A stretch of 64,000 nt of DNA from Cupriavidus sp. YR651. GTDB taxonomy: Bacteria; Pseudomonadota; Gammaproteobacteria; Burkholderiales; Burkholderiaceae. The translations under genes were made by a program, and so were the position numbers. Under the pieces are notes generated by a model that saw only the letters and a list, made by a program, of their open reading frames with translations, searched no databases and was not told the DNA's origin. The stretch is from assembly GCF_900101625.1 (NCBI RefSeq), contig NZ_FMYZ01000013.1, positions 83,579 to 147,578 on the forward strand. The letters run 5' to 3'. Shown piece by piece: positions 7,642-20,466 of the stretch. Position 1 is the stretch's first letter. Each line of letters starts with the position of its first letter.

Positions 7642-8646
7642 TCAGCGACCAAAGCGCAACGTCCCGCCCGGACCAATCAAGCGGTTAGGCGGCGGCACCG
7701 GCAGCGACTGGTCGGGCTGCGTGCCCTGCTGCTGCGCCTCCGAAGCCGGCTTGCCATCGGCTGGTGCCGCAGGCGTCCCATCTGCCGGCGAGGCAGGCTT
7801 GCCATCGGCCGGCACACCGGGCTTGCCTTCTGCCGGAGCGGCCGGCATCGCCGGCTCCGCGGACTGGCCGTCGGCCGGAGAAGCCGGGCCGGACGGCGCG
7901 GGGGTCTCGTCGCCGTCCTCGCTCTTATCCGCCGGCGGGTTGCCGTCATAGATCAGGTACTGCCGCCGCTGCATATAGGAGTCACGCAGGAACGCATACC
8001 GATCCAGTGCCGCCGCTTCGATCAGGTTCGACGCGCCCAGCAACTGCGCGCGGCCATCGACAATCCGTACCCCGGTCGCGGTATTGCGAATCCACACCGG
8101 GTAGATGTAGGCGGACGGGTCCAGCTGGCGGTCCACCAGCATGCCCACGGTGTCGCGCACGTTGCTCGGACCGAACAGCGGCAGCACCAGGTACGGTCCC
8201 GACGGCACGCCCCACACGCCCAGCGTCTGGCCGAAGTCTTCCTTGTACTTCGGCAGCCCGGCCGGCGTGGCAATGTCGATCAGCCCGCCGATACCCAGCA
8301 CGCTGTTGATCGCCACACGCATCGTGTCTTCCGCCGCACGCGTCGGCTTGCCCTGCAGCAGGTTGTTCGCCGCCGAGTACACATCGCTCATGTTCGAGAA
8401 GACATTGCCGATGGCAGTCCGCACCGGCGACGGCACGTAGTCCGCATACACCTGCGCCACCGGCTTGAGCGCGTACTTGTCGACCTGTTCATTGACCGTG
8501 TGGACGCCCCGGTTGAGCGGCTCCAGCGGGTCCTTCGGATTGGCATTGGGGCCAGTCGCGCAACCGGCCAGCGCCGCTGCAGCCACGATCGCTGCCACCA
8601 GCCGCGTCAGCCCCCGCGGCCGGTGTCCTCTGCCACCGGCGCTCAT
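7642..8646 (-). CDS. mlaA: Outer-membrane lipoprotein MlaA (VacJ) with a Pro/Ala-rich C-terminal tail
   Basis: Outer-membrane lipoprotein that extracts mislocalised phospholipids from the outer leaflet and passes them to MlaC. The N-terminus has a signal peptide with lipobox LAGC; DPLEPLNRGVHTVNEQVDKY and the VacJ core follow (ANNLLQGKPTRAAEDTMR, DFGQTLGVWGVPSGPYLVLPL). The 334 residues exceed E. coli MlaA by about 80, because of a C-terminal low-complexity tail with four imperfect 8-residue PADGKPAS-like units. The ATG overlaps the mlaD stop by 4 bp (8643-8646). VacJ-type genes inside the mla operon are usual in betaproteobacteria. Confidence 0.94.
   Translation of the reverse strand: MSAGGRGHRPRGLTRLVAAIVAAAALAGCATGPNANPKDPLEPLNRGVHTVNEQVDKYALKPVAQVYADYVPSPVRTAIGNVFSNMSDVYSAANNLLQGKPTRAAEDTMRVAINSVLGIGGLIDIATPAGLPKYKEDFGQTLGVWGVPSGPYLVLPLFGPSNVRDTVGMLVDRQLDPSAYIYPVWIRNTATGVRIVDGRAQLLGASNLIEAAALDRYAFLRDSYMQRRQYLIYDGNPPADKSEDGDETPAPSGPASPADGQSAEPAMPAAPAEGKPGVPADGKPASPADGTPAAPADGKPASEAQQQGTQPDQSLPVPPPNRLIGPGGTLRFGR
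7741..7836 (-). repeat. Four tandem 24-bp units coding the MlaA tail
   Basis: Within the mlaA 3' end, four contiguous imperfect 24-bp units encode PAEGKPGV, PADGKPAS, PADGTPAA and PADGKPAS. This is an in-frame coding minisatellite, so unit-number changes would keep the frame. Confidence 0.75.
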
Positions 8647-9194
8647 TTCGTTCCACCCAGACCTGGCGCGGCGGGCAAGGTGGCGGCACCGGATGCCGGA
8701 GCGGCCGGCGCCGGAGCGGCGCTGCCGCCACCCGCGCCCGCATCGGCCGCCTTGTTGTACAGGAACTGGCCGATCAGGTTTTCCAGCACCACGGCCGACT
8801 GGGTCATCGTGATCTTGCCGCCCTGCGCCAGCATGGCGGTGTCGCCACCGGCTTCCAGGCCGATGTATTGCTCGCCGAGCAGGCCCGAGGTCAGGATCTT
8901 GGCCGACGTGTCCTTGGGAAACTGGTAGCGCTTGTCCAGGCTCAGTTCCACGGTGGCCAGATAAGTCTTGTCGTCGAAGCGGATGCCCGCCACCCGGCCC
9001 ACCACCACGCCCGCGCTCTTGACCGGCGCGCGCGCCTTCAGGCCGCCGATGTTGTCGAACTGCGCCGTCACGCCGTAGGTCTCCTGGAACGAGAAGCTGC
9101 TCATGTTGCCAGCCTTGAGTGCCAGGAACAGGAGGGCAGCAAACCCCACCACCACGAACAACCCCACCCAGTAGTCGAGCGATTTTTTCTTCAT
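8643..9194 (-). CDS. mlaD: MCE-domain substrate-binding protein MlaD
   Basis: Membrane-anchored MCE protein that forms the hexameric periplasmic ring on the MlaFEDB transporter. The 183 residues have one N-terminal transmembrane segment (VGLFVVVGFAALLFLALKAG, about residues 11-30), an MCE domain (ARAPVKSAGVVVGRVAGI..., SGLLGEQYIGLEAGGD) and an Ala/Pro-rich C-terminus. KKKSLDYWVGLFV before the helix is the typical MlaD start. It lies 36 bp after mlaE and overlaps mlaA by 4 bp. Confidence 0.96.
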   Translation of the reverse strand: MKKKSLDYWVGLFVVVGFAALLFLALKAGNMSSFSFQETYGVTAQFDNIGGLKARAPVKSAGVVVGRVAGIRFDDKTYLATVELSLDKRYQFPKDTSAKILTSGLLGEQYIGLEAGGDTAMLAQGGKITMTQSAVVLENLIGQFLYNKAADAGAGGGSAAPAPAAPASGAATLPAAPGLGGTK

Positions 9195-9230
9195 GCGATT
9201 CTCTTTTCCAATGCGATGGAAGCCACCGGC

Positions 9231-10007
9231 TCAGCTGAACATCAGCGCCGTGAGCAGGAAGTCCAGTCCCAGGACCGCCAGCGATGCCAGCACCACGGTG
9301 CGCGTGGTTGCGCGCGACACGCCTTCCGGCGTCGGGTTGGCCTCGAAACCCTGATACAGGGCAATAAACGTCACTGCGATGCCAAAGATGAAGCTCTTGA
9401 TCACGCCATTGAGCACATCGGCACGCACATCCACGCCGCCCTGCATTTGCGACCAGAACGCCCCGGCGTCCACCCCGATCAGCTGCACGCCGACCAGATA
9501 GCCACCCAGAATGCCCACGGCGCTGAAGATGGCCGCCAGGATCGGCATGGCGATGACACCCGCCCAGAAGCGCGGGGCAATCACGCGCTGAAGCGGGTTC
9601 ACGGCCATCATCTCCATGGCCGTCAGTTGTTCGCCCGCCTTCATCAGCCCGATCTCGGCCGTCAGCGACGTGCCGGCACGGCCCGCGAACAGCAATGCAC
9701 TCACCACCGGCCCAAGCTCACGGACCAGCGACAGCGCCACCAGCAGGCCCAGTGCCTGCTCGGAGCCGTAGCGGTTCAGGGTGTAGTAGCCCTGCAGGCC
9801 CAGTACGAAACCGACAAACAGGCCCGAGACAGCGATGATCACGAGCGACAGGTTGCCGACGAAGAAGACCTGGTCGGTCACCAGCCGGAAGCGCCGCAGC
9901 AAGGCCGGCGACAACGCCAGCAGGGCGAAGAACATGCGGGTGGCGCGGCCGAGTCCGCCCACGAACTGGCGTACCGCGGCACCGATGGCGGTAAAGAAGC
10001 CGGTCAA
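9231..10007 (-). CDS. mlaE: Lipid asymmetry ABC permease MlaE
   Basis: Inner-membrane permease of the Mla transporter, 258 residues. Family features visible include the amphipathic N-terminal helix and VGNLSLVIIAVSGLFVGFVLGLQ, and the long conserved ELGPVVSALLFAGRAGTSLTAEIG stretch (here seen in parts) that contacts the ATPase. About five membrane segments are apparent. The start overlaps the mlaF stop by 4 bp, indicating translational coupling. Confidence 0.96.
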   Translation of the reverse strand: MTGFFTAIGAAVRQFVGGLGRATRMFFALLALSPALLRRFRLVTDQVFFVGNLSLVIIAVSGLFVGFVLGLQGYYTLNRYGSEQALGLLVALSLVRELGPVVSALLFAGRAGTSLTAEIGLMKAGEQLTAMEMMAVNPLQRVIAPRFWAGVIAMPILAAIFSAVGILGGYLVGVQLIGVDAGAFWSQMQGGVDVRADVLNGVIKSFIFGIAVTFIALYQGFEANPTPEGVSRATTRTVVLASLAVLGLDFLLTALMFS

Positions 10008-10855
10008 CGCGATCCTCCGGCAGCAAAGTCGTCGGCCAGCGAGGGACCGGGATAATGAAACGGCACCGGTCCGTCGGCCTCGGCATGCACGAACTGGTGC
10101 ACGAACGGGTCGGTCGACGCGCGCAGCGCCTCCGGCTCGCCCTCCGCAGCAATGCTGCCGTTGGCAATGAAGTAGACGTAGTCGGCGATCTGGAACGTCT
10201 CCTGCACGTCGTGCGAGACGATGATCGTCGTCGCACCCAGTGCATTGTTCAGGCTGCGAATCAGGTTGGCGGTCAGGCCCAGGGAGATCGGGTCCAGTCC
10301 GGCAAACGGCTCGTCATACATGATCAGCGCCGGATCCAGCGCAATTGCCCGGGCCAGCGCCACGCGCCGCGCCATGCCGCCCGAAATCTGCGCAGGCATC
10401 AGGTCGCGCGCACCGCGCAAGCCGACGGCATTGAGCTTCATCAGGACCAGGTCACGGATCATCGATTCCGGCAGGTCGGTGTGCTCGCGCAGGGGGAAGG
10501 CAACGTTGTCGAATACAGACAAGTCAGTGAACAACGCGCCAAACTGGAACAGCATGCCCATCTGACGCCGGACGGCGTAGAGCCCGTCCTGGTCCATCGT
10601 ATCGATGTCGGCGCCGTTGAATGTGACGCGTCCACTCTGCGGGCGAACCATGCCGCCGATCAGTCGCATCACCGTGGTCTTGCCACAGCCGGACCCGCCC
10701 ATGACGGCCACCACCTTGCCGCGCGGAAAACGCATGGAAAGGCCGGAAAGGATGGGCTTGTCGCCAGCCGCGTATGCAAAATCGACATCCGCGAGTTCGA
10801 CGACGTTCGGGCCGGTAAAAAGCTGGCCGGGAAGGCTCGGTACGGTAGCGATCAC
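10004..10855 (-). CDS. mlaF: Lipid asymmetry ABC transporter ATPase MlaF
   Basis: Cytosolic ATPase that powers MlaFEDB. The 283 residues contain Walker A GGSGCGKTT (about residues 53-61), signature SGGMARRVALARAIAL, Walker B LIMYDEPFAGLDP and the switch SHDVQETF. The start codon read here is GTG at 10855; no better in-frame start precedes the conserved VVELADVDFAY segment, and the SD is weak. It is the first gene of the long minus-strand mla-to-his run, with a TATAAT -10 at 10882-10887 just upstream. Confidence 0.94.
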   Translation of the reverse strand: MIATVPSLPGQLFTGPNVVELADVDFAYAAGDKPILSGLSMRFPRGKVVAVMGGSGCGKTTVMRLIGGMVRPQSGRVTFNGADIDTMDQDGLYAVRRQMGMLFQFGALFTDLSVFDNVAFPLREHTDLPESMIRDLVLMKLNAVGLRGARDLMPAQISGGMARRVALARAIALDPALIMYDEPFAGLDPISLGLTANLIRSLNNALGATTIIVSHDVQETFQIADYVYFIANGSIAAEGEPEALRASTDPFVHQFVHAEADGPVPFHYPGPSLADDFAAGGSR

Positions 10856-10881
10856 GTTGGCACCGGATTGGACAGGCGGCC

Positions 10882-10887
10882 ATTATA
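10882..10887 (-). promoter_or_regulatory. -10 element upstream of mlaF
   Basis: A perfect TATAAT on the minus strand (CTTATAATGG context), 27 bp before the GTG of mlaF, would give a leader of roughly 20 nt. No recognisable -35 is present at 16-18 bp, so activator help or a weak promoter is possible. Confidence 0.5.
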
Positions 10888-10981
10888 AGGGCTACCACCT
10901 ATGTGCGCCGGTTGCCGTGTGGTGATCTCTACATTGCACGTTGGACAACAATCCGTGGCGTTACCGCTGGCCAAGTCGGGG

Positions 10982-12106
10982 TTACGGCTCACCACCCTGC
11001 CCCGCCTGCCGGAGAATGACCTGCCACTGGATCGACTCCGAGCGGATGGCGGTAGCGAACGCCTCCGGAGAATCCTGCACCGCCGTCAGCCCGGCCGCCA
11101 GGAGGCGTGCCCGGACTTCGCGCTCGTTTGTCACATTGTCGAGTTCCGCCGCCAGCCGGGCGACGATGGCTCGCGGCGTCTTGGCCGGCGCCATCACGCC
11201 ATACCATGCGGCCGCGGCGTAACCTTCGAGGCCCGATTCCTGCAGCGTCGGCACCTGAGGTGCCAGCGGCGAGCGCGCCACACCTGTCACGGCAAGCATG
11301 CGCAGCGTCCCGGCCCGCACATGGCTCTGCACCGCCGAATACGAGCAGAAGCACGCGCTGATGCGGCCCGCCAGCATTTCCTGGACCACGGCGTTCTCGC
11401 CCTTGGCGGCCACCAGCGGCACGCCACTCGGAATGCCGCGCACGGCGTATTCCGCATACAGATGCGCCGGACTGCCTGACTGGCCATATCCGTAGCTATA
11501 TGAAGAAGGGTTCGAGCGCACCGCCGTCGCCCATTGCTGGGGCGTCTGCATCGGCAGGCGGCCATCGATCACCAGGAACAGCGGCATTGTGGCGACGCGT
11601 GCCACCGGCGTGAAGTCGCGCACCACGTCATAGGGCACCGGCTCCAGCCCAGGCTGGATCAGCATATTGGCCTGATGGAAAAGCAGCGTGTGTCCGTCGG
11701 AACTGGACTTGGCGACGACGTCGCCCGCCATCGTGCCGGCCGCTCCCGGGCGGTTGTCGACTTCCACCGGCACACCGAGCCGGACCGCCAGCCGTTCGGC
11801 CAGCAGTCGGGCGACGGCATCGGCGACGCCCCCGGCCGGAAACGGCACGATCAGCCGCATCGGCCTGGCCGGGAATGACACCTGACGGTTGAGCGCCTCG
11901 GCGCGCGGGCTTGCTGGAATGCTGGCGAGTTGGGCGCCCGATGCGGGGGCCCCCGGCGGCTGTGCAAACGCCATGGCGGCGCCCGCGCATGCGCACAGGA
12001 ATGCGGCACCCCGAAGCCATCGCCGCGGGACTGCCTGGTTGGCAGCGAGTGTTGGCAACTTCGCTTTACCTCGCCAAAGCCGCGACAACTTGCGAACTTC
12101 GGGCAT
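10982..12106 (-). CDS. Bug-family tripartite tricarboxylate transporter substrate-binding protein
   Basis: Periplasmic binding protein of the TctC/Bug family, greatly expanded in Burkholderiales, which binds carboxylates or related small molecules. From the ATG at 12106 it has 374 residues: a basic N-region, a signal peptide (LRGAAFLCACAGAAMAFAQ), then the family core RPMRLIVPFPAGGVADAVARLLAERL, VDNRPGAAGTMAGDVVAK and DGHTLLFHQ. The start is fixed by a strong GGAGGAAATTG SD; the upstream frame to 12307 is rejected. No membrane partners (TctA/B) are nearby, so it is an orphan receptor and the ligand is unknown. Confidence 0.92.
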   Translation of the reverse strand: MPEVRKLSRLWRGKAKLPTLAANQAVPRRWLRGAAFLCACAGAAMAFAQPPGAPASGAQLASIPASPRAEALNRQVSFPARPMRLIVPFPAGGVADAVARLLAERLAVRLGVPVEVDNRPGAAGTMAGDVVAKSSSDGHTLLFHQANMLIQPGLEPVPYDVVRDFTPVARVATMPLFLVIDGRLPMQTPQQWATAVRSNPSSYSYGYGQSGSPAHLYAEYAVRGIPSGVPLVAAKGENAVVQEMLAGRISACFCSYSAVQSHVRAGTLRMLAVTGVARSPLAPQVPTLQESGLEGYAAAAWYGVMAPAKTPRAIVARLAAELDNVTNEREVRARLLAAGLTAVQDSPEAFATAIRSESIQWQVILRQAGQGGEP

Positions 12107-12193
12107 CAATTTCCTCCGGGCCGCAGCGTGATGCATGCGACACCAAATCGGCTGAAAGGGATTCGAGGCAGTCTCTTTGTTATCGTTTTTGGG

Positions 12194-12209
12194 CATTGTA
12201 CGAACAATG
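12194..12209. promoter_or_regulatory. Dyad CATTGT-N4-ACAATG in the bug/GNAT divergent region
   Basis: CATTGT (12194-12199) and ACAATG (12204-12209) form a perfect 6-4-6 palindrome in the 224-bp space between the divergent Bug and GNAT genes. One arm also reads TACAAT on the minus strand, a possible -10 for the Bug gene. A repressor operator is a plausible role. Confidence 0.4.
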
Positions 12210-12318
12210 TCCGAGACGGCACAGACCACGTAAACCATAGCCGGGTGGACCCCAATGCGGGCCCCGCTAAACGCCCGCCCGAGGCCATCGCGCGGCAGGT
12301 GACGCATGACTCGCCCCG

Positions 12319-12324
12319 TATAAT
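12319..12324 (+). promoter_or_regulatory. -10 TATAAT immediately before the GNAT start
   Basis: TATAAT ends 6 nt before the ATG at 12331, so transcription starting about 7 nt after the -10 would begin at the A of the start codon, giving a leaderless mRNA. The -35 region (around 12296-12301) is poor. Confidence 0.5.
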
Positions 12325-12330
12325 TCCCGG

Positions 12331-12855
12331 ATGTCTGAAATCGTCCTGCGGCGGATGGCGGCCGCCGACATGTCCGCCGTGCTTGCCGTGCAGGCGCAGT
12401 GCTACGGCAGCGCCTTGCTCGAATCCGCCGATGCGCTCGCCAGCCGCCTGGCGCTTTCGCCAGACACGTGCTGGGTCGCAGCCCTGCCTGGAGGGCACCT
12501 TGCCGCTTATCTCTTCACGCACCCGTGGCCCACGTCCACGCTGCCCCCGTTTGACGATGTACTCATGGCGCACTGGCCCGCGTCAGCACCGCTGACATGG
12601 TTCGTCCATGACATGGCCGTCGCGCCGGTGGGCCGTGGCGCCGGACTGGCGGCCCGGCTCTACGACGCCGCGCGCGACACCGCACTGGCAATGGGTCTCG
12701 CGTCCTCGCGCCTGATCGCCGTGCAGTCCGCGGCGGCGTGGTGGCGCAGGCTTGGGTACGCCCCGCTGCCCGCCATCGAGGCCGCGCCTCACGCTGCGAA
12801 GCTCGCCGCCTATGGGGTCGACGCGGTGCTCATGGAGCGTAGGCTCCCGGGCTGA
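12331..12855 (+). CDS. GNAT-family N-acetyltransferase
   Basis: Acetyl-CoA-dependent acetyltransferase of 174 residues, substrate unknown. It opens with MSEIVLRRMAAADMSAVLAVQ, the usual GNAT first strand and helix, and carries the acetyl-CoA loop motif VAPVGRGAGLAARLYDAA (motif A). C-terminal VQSAAAWWRRLGYAP is the characteristic motif B ('S..FW...GF'-like). There is no SD before the ATG, but a TATAAT sits 6 bp upstream, suggesting a leaderless transcript. It is divergent from the Bug gene and convergent with gltD, sharing a bidirectional terminator. Confidence 0.88.
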   Translation: MSEIVLRRMAAADMSAVLAVQAQCYGSALLESADALASRLALSPDTCWVAALPGGHLAAYLFTHPWPTSTLPPFDDVLMAHWPASAPLTWFVHDMAVAPVGRGAGLAARLYDAARDTALAMGLASSRLIAVQSAAAWWRRLGYAPLPAIEAAPHAAKLAAYGVDAVLMERRLPG

Positions 12856-12933
12856 CGAAAGGCTGACAGCGCGGGTGGCAGGTGATGCACTGCCAGCGCG
12901 TGCCCGTACATCCGGCTAGTCCGCGCACAAATA

Positions 12934-12972
12934 AAAATCCCCCGCACAGCCTCATGGCTTGCGGGGGATTTT
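12934..12972. terminator. Bidirectional terminator between the GNAT gene and gltD
   Basis: A 13-bp perfect stem, AAAATCCCCCGCA (12934-12946) with TGCGGGGGATTTT (12960-12972) and a 13-nt loop, has A/T runs on both sides. It serves the convergent GNAT (+) and gltBD (-) units. Confidence 0.9.
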
Positions 12973-13028
12973 CATTGCTCAGGGCGTGGACGCGATCGCG
13001 GCCACCCCGTCAACAGTCAGCTCGACAG

Positions 13029-14492
13029 TTAGCGCGGCAGTTCCGTATGGCCCATCAGGAACGCGTCAACGGACCGGGCAGCCTGGCGGCCTTCGCGGAT
13101 CGCCCACACCACCAGCGACTGGCCGCGGCGGACGTCGCCCGCTGCAAAGACCTTCGGCACATTCGTGTAGTAAGCACGATCGCCTTCGGTCGCCGCCTTG
13201 GCGTTCTTGCGAGCATCCGTGTCCACGCCGAATGCTTCCAGCATCGAGCCCACCGGGTTCGTGAAGCCCATGGCCAGCAGCACCAGGTCGGCCTGCAGCA
13301 CGAATTCGCTGCCCGGCACTTCCTGCATCTTGCCGTCCTTCCACTCCACGCGGCACGCCTTGAGCGACTTGACCTTGCCGTTTTCGCCGATGAATTCCTT
13401 GGTGGCGATCGACCAGTCGCGCGAGCAGCCTTCGTCGTGCGACGACGACGTGCGCAGCTTGATCGGCCAGTACGGCCACACCAGCGGCTTGTTCTCTTCT
13501 TCCGGCGGTTGCGGCAGCAGCTCGAACTGGGTCACGGACTCGGCGCCATGGCGATTGGACGTGCCCACGCAGTCGGACCCCGTATCCCCGCCGCCGATCA
13601 CGATCACGTGCTTGCCTTCGGCGCGGATGTCGTTCTGGCCGTCTCCCGCTACTTCCTTGTTCTGCGGGATCAGGAATTCCAGCGCGTAGTGCACGCCGGC
13701 AAGGTCACGGCCCGGCACCGGCAGGTCGCGCGGCACTTCCGCGCCGCCGGCCAGCACGACGGCGTCGAACTGGTCGACCAGCGCCTGAGCGGAAATGGTC
13801 TCGCGGGCGTAGTTCTTGATGCCGGCCGGCAGCGCGCCATCGGTCACCATCACGCCCTCGCGGAACGTCACGCCTTCGGCCTGCATCTGCTCCATGCGGC
13901 GGTCGATCAGCGTCTTCTCCATCTTGAAGTCAGGGATGCCGTAGCGCAGCAGGCCGCCGATGCGGTCGTTCTTCTCGAACACGGTGACGTCATGGCCGGC
14001 ACGCGCCAGTTGCTGTGCCGCGGCGAGGCCGGCGGGGCCGGAACCCACCACGGCCACGGTCTTGCCGGTCTTGTGAGCCGGCACCTGCGGTGCCACCCAG
14101 CCTTCGTCCCATGCCTTGTCGATGATCGCGTGCTCGATCGACTTGATGCCCACCGGCAGCTCGTTGATGCCCAGCGTGCAGGCGGCCTCGCACGGTGCCG
14201 GGCAGATGCGGCCCGTGAACTCGGGGAAGTTGTTGGTCTGGTGCAGGACGTCGATCGCCGACTTCCAGTCCTGGCGGTACACCAGGTCATTGAAGTCGGG
14301 AATGATGTTGTTGACCGGGCAGCCGTTGTTGCAGAACGGGATACCGCAATCCATGCAGCGCGCACCCTGGATCTTCGCTTCGCTGTCGGACAGCGCGAAC
14401 ACGAACTCCTTGTAGTGCTTCACGCGCTTGACTACCGGTTCGTAGCCTTCGTTCTGGCGCGGAAATTCGAGAAAGCCAGTCGCCTTACCCAT
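13029..14492 (-). CDS. gltD: Glutamate synthase (NADPH) small subunit
   Basis: Supplies electrons from NADPH through FAD and 4Fe-4S clusters to the large subunit, making glutamate from glutamine and 2-oxoglutarate. The 487 residues show two N-terminal cysteine clusters (CMDCGIPFCNNGCPVNN and CPAPCEAACTLGIN), the FAD fold VVGSGPAGLAAAQQLARAG and the NADPH site VIGGGDTGSDCVGT. The length is standard for the beta subunit. It follows gltB by 116 bp on the same strand and ends just before the bidirectional terminator at 12934-12972. Confidence 0.97.
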   Translation of the reverse strand: MGKATGFLEFPRQNEGYEPVVKRVKHYKEFVFALSDSEAKIQGARCMDCGIPFCNNGCPVNNIIPDFNDLVYRQDWKSAIDVLHQTNNFPEFTGRICPAPCEAACTLGINELPVGIKSIEHAIIDKAWDEGWVAPQVPAHKTGKTVAVVGSGPAGLAAAQQLARAGHDVTVFEKNDRIGGLLRYGIPDFKMEKTLIDRRMEQMQAEGVTFREGVMVTDGALPAGIKNYARETISAQALVDQFDAVVLAGGAEVPRDLPVPGRDLAGVHYALEFLIPQNKEVAGDGQNDIRAEGKHVIVIGGGDTGSDCVGTSNRHGAESVTQFELLPQPPEEENKPLVWPYWPIKLRTSSSHDEGCSRDWSIATKEFIGENGKVKSLKACRVEWKDGKMQEVPGSEFVLQADLVLLAMGFTNPVGSMLEAFGVDTDARKNAKAATEGDRAYYTNVPKVFAAGDVRRGQSLVVWAIREGRQAARSVDAFLMGHTELPR

Positions 14493-14608
14493 GTTGCATC
14501 CTTGGTCTTGCTTGGCGCGAGGCGGCCGGGCCGGCCTCGCGTGGGGTCAGAATCTTGTGGACGCCGCGAGCCGTGGGCCGCGGCGCCGTCTCGTTGGGCG
14601 GCTGCCGG

Positions 14609-19372
<4,764 letters not shown>

Positions 19373-19524
19373 GGGCTGAATTCCGGTGAAGGCTGCGCAG
19401 CCAGCAAGGCAGACCGAACGGGATGGCTGGATACGTGCGCCTCATTCGCGGGCAGACGGCAAACAGCGGGACCGCAGCGGCGTACACGAGCGTGACGCGC
19501 CGCACAATGACTGTGGGTGGAGCA

Positions 19525-19553
19525 ACTATAAGAGAATCAGAAATGTATCGCAA
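19525..19553 (-). promoter_or_regulatory. Sigma-70-like promoter of gltBD
   Basis: On the minus strand TTGCGA (19548-19553) and TATAGT (19525-19530) are separated by exactly 17 bp. This gives a leader of about 145 nt before the gltB GTG. Confidence 0.6.
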
Positions 19554-19557
19554 AAAA

Positions 19558-19644
19558 TTTAAATGGGGTCAGAACACATTAAATTTCGCACCAGTTCAGT
19601 ACCGCATTTAAATGGGGACACATTATTTTGCCCGCACAAATTCC
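19558..19644. repeat. Two direct copies of the AAATGGGG element at the 3' side of the transposase gene
   Basis: TTTAAATGGGGTCAG (from 19558) and TTTAAATGGGGACAC (19608-19622) are tandem related copies, each followed by an ACACATTA-like word. The same core occurs inverted on the other side of the transposase gene (20431-20442). This arrangement is typical of repeats mobilised by RAYT proteins. Confidence 0.7.
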
Positions 19645-20376
19645 TCATGTTGGTGCATCGGCGGCATCGGCAGTATCCAGTTCGTCGTCGGTTGCTCGCT
19701 TGGGTCTCCCCTTTGGCAACGGCTGGATACGACGCGTGGCATGACGCTCGAGTTGCGTGAGGAAGGCCGCATCGCCCAGGGGCCAGCCACTGTGGGCATG
19801 TTTGCGCAGCATTGCCAGGGTCTTGCCGGAGAGTCCCTCGGCGGTCAACGCGCGGTAGTTGGACTGGCGCTCGAACGGCGTATTGCCCAGATCCCAGTAC
19901 GCGGAGTGGTCGCTTACAAGCGGGCTGGCTTCGATACCGGCGTGATGCCGATAGCTGCTCCAACGGTCGGCCTCCGGCGTCATCACATCGCCAGCCCGCA
20001 TCGCGTTGCCTTCGACATAGAGCAGGGCCGGCAGCATCCAGGCCTCTGGTTCGAAGACCGCGGAGCGGAAACGGCCCTCCCACAGGGTGCCGGTGCGGTT
20101 GGCCACGCGATTGAAGTGCCGCGCATAGCGGCGGCCCACCGCCTGCATGGCCAGGCTCAGGGAATCCGGAGTCTTGGGTGTGGCAACCAGATGGATGTGG
20201 TTCGGACGCAGTGCGTAGGCGTGGACGGCGAGCTCATGCTCGCGCGCCGCCATCCGCAGGCAATCGAGGTAGTGCAGATAGTCCTCGGCGCCGAGAAAAA
20301 CGGGCTGGCGATTGTTGCCGCGCTGCAACACCAATGCCGGCAGGCCGGCGGGAGAGAAACGGGGAAGACGAGCCAT
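19645..20376 (-). CDS. REP-associated tyrosine transposase (RAYT, IS200-like Y1 family)
   Basis: Single-domain HUH/Y1 transposase-like protein, 243 residues from the ATG at 20376 (MARLPRFSPAG...). The metal-binding HUH motif is NHIHLVATP, and the catalytic Tyr lies in the conserved YARHFNRVANRTGTLWEGR block. These proteins act on palindromic REP/BIME repeats and are usually domesticated single copies. Flanking AAATGGGGAC repeats in inverted orientation support this. It is inserted between gltB and dgt without disrupting either. The Met at 20406 is an alternative start without an SD. Confidence 0.92.
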   Translation of the reverse strand: MARLPRFSPAGLPALVLQRGNNRQPVFLGAEDYLHYLDCLRMAAREHELAVHAYALRPNHIHLVATPKTPDSLSLAMQAVGRRYARHFNRVANRTGTLWEGRFRSAVFEPEAWMLPALLYVEGNAMRAGDVMTPEADRWSSYRHHAGIEASPLVSDHSAYWDLGNTPFERQSNYRALTAEGLSGKTLAMLRKHAHSGWPLGDAAFLTQLERHATRRIQPLPKGRPKRATDDELDTADAADAPT

Positions 20377-20410
20377 GGGGCATCCATGCTTAGGCGATGC
20401 CCGCATGATA

Positions 20411-20463
20411 TCGGATCCGATCGCGGATCCGTCCCCATTTAATTTGCCACAGCGGGACGGATC
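20411..20463. repeat. Palindromic RAYT-associated end with inverted AAATGGGGAC core
   Basis: Contains GTCCCCATTTAA (20431-20442), the inverted copy of the 3'-side repeat, inside a 10-bp hairpin GATCCGTCCC (20426-20435) / GGGACGGATC (20454-20463). A second GGATCC-N6-GGATCC pair lies at 20413-20430. It ends 4 bp before the dgt stop codon. Confidence 0.7.
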
Positions 20464-20466
20464 GGA

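Noticed and set aside
7741..7836. Short spaced repeats as a CRISPR array
   Set aside because: The 24-bp units are contiguous, in frame and code the MlaA tail; there are no unique spacers.
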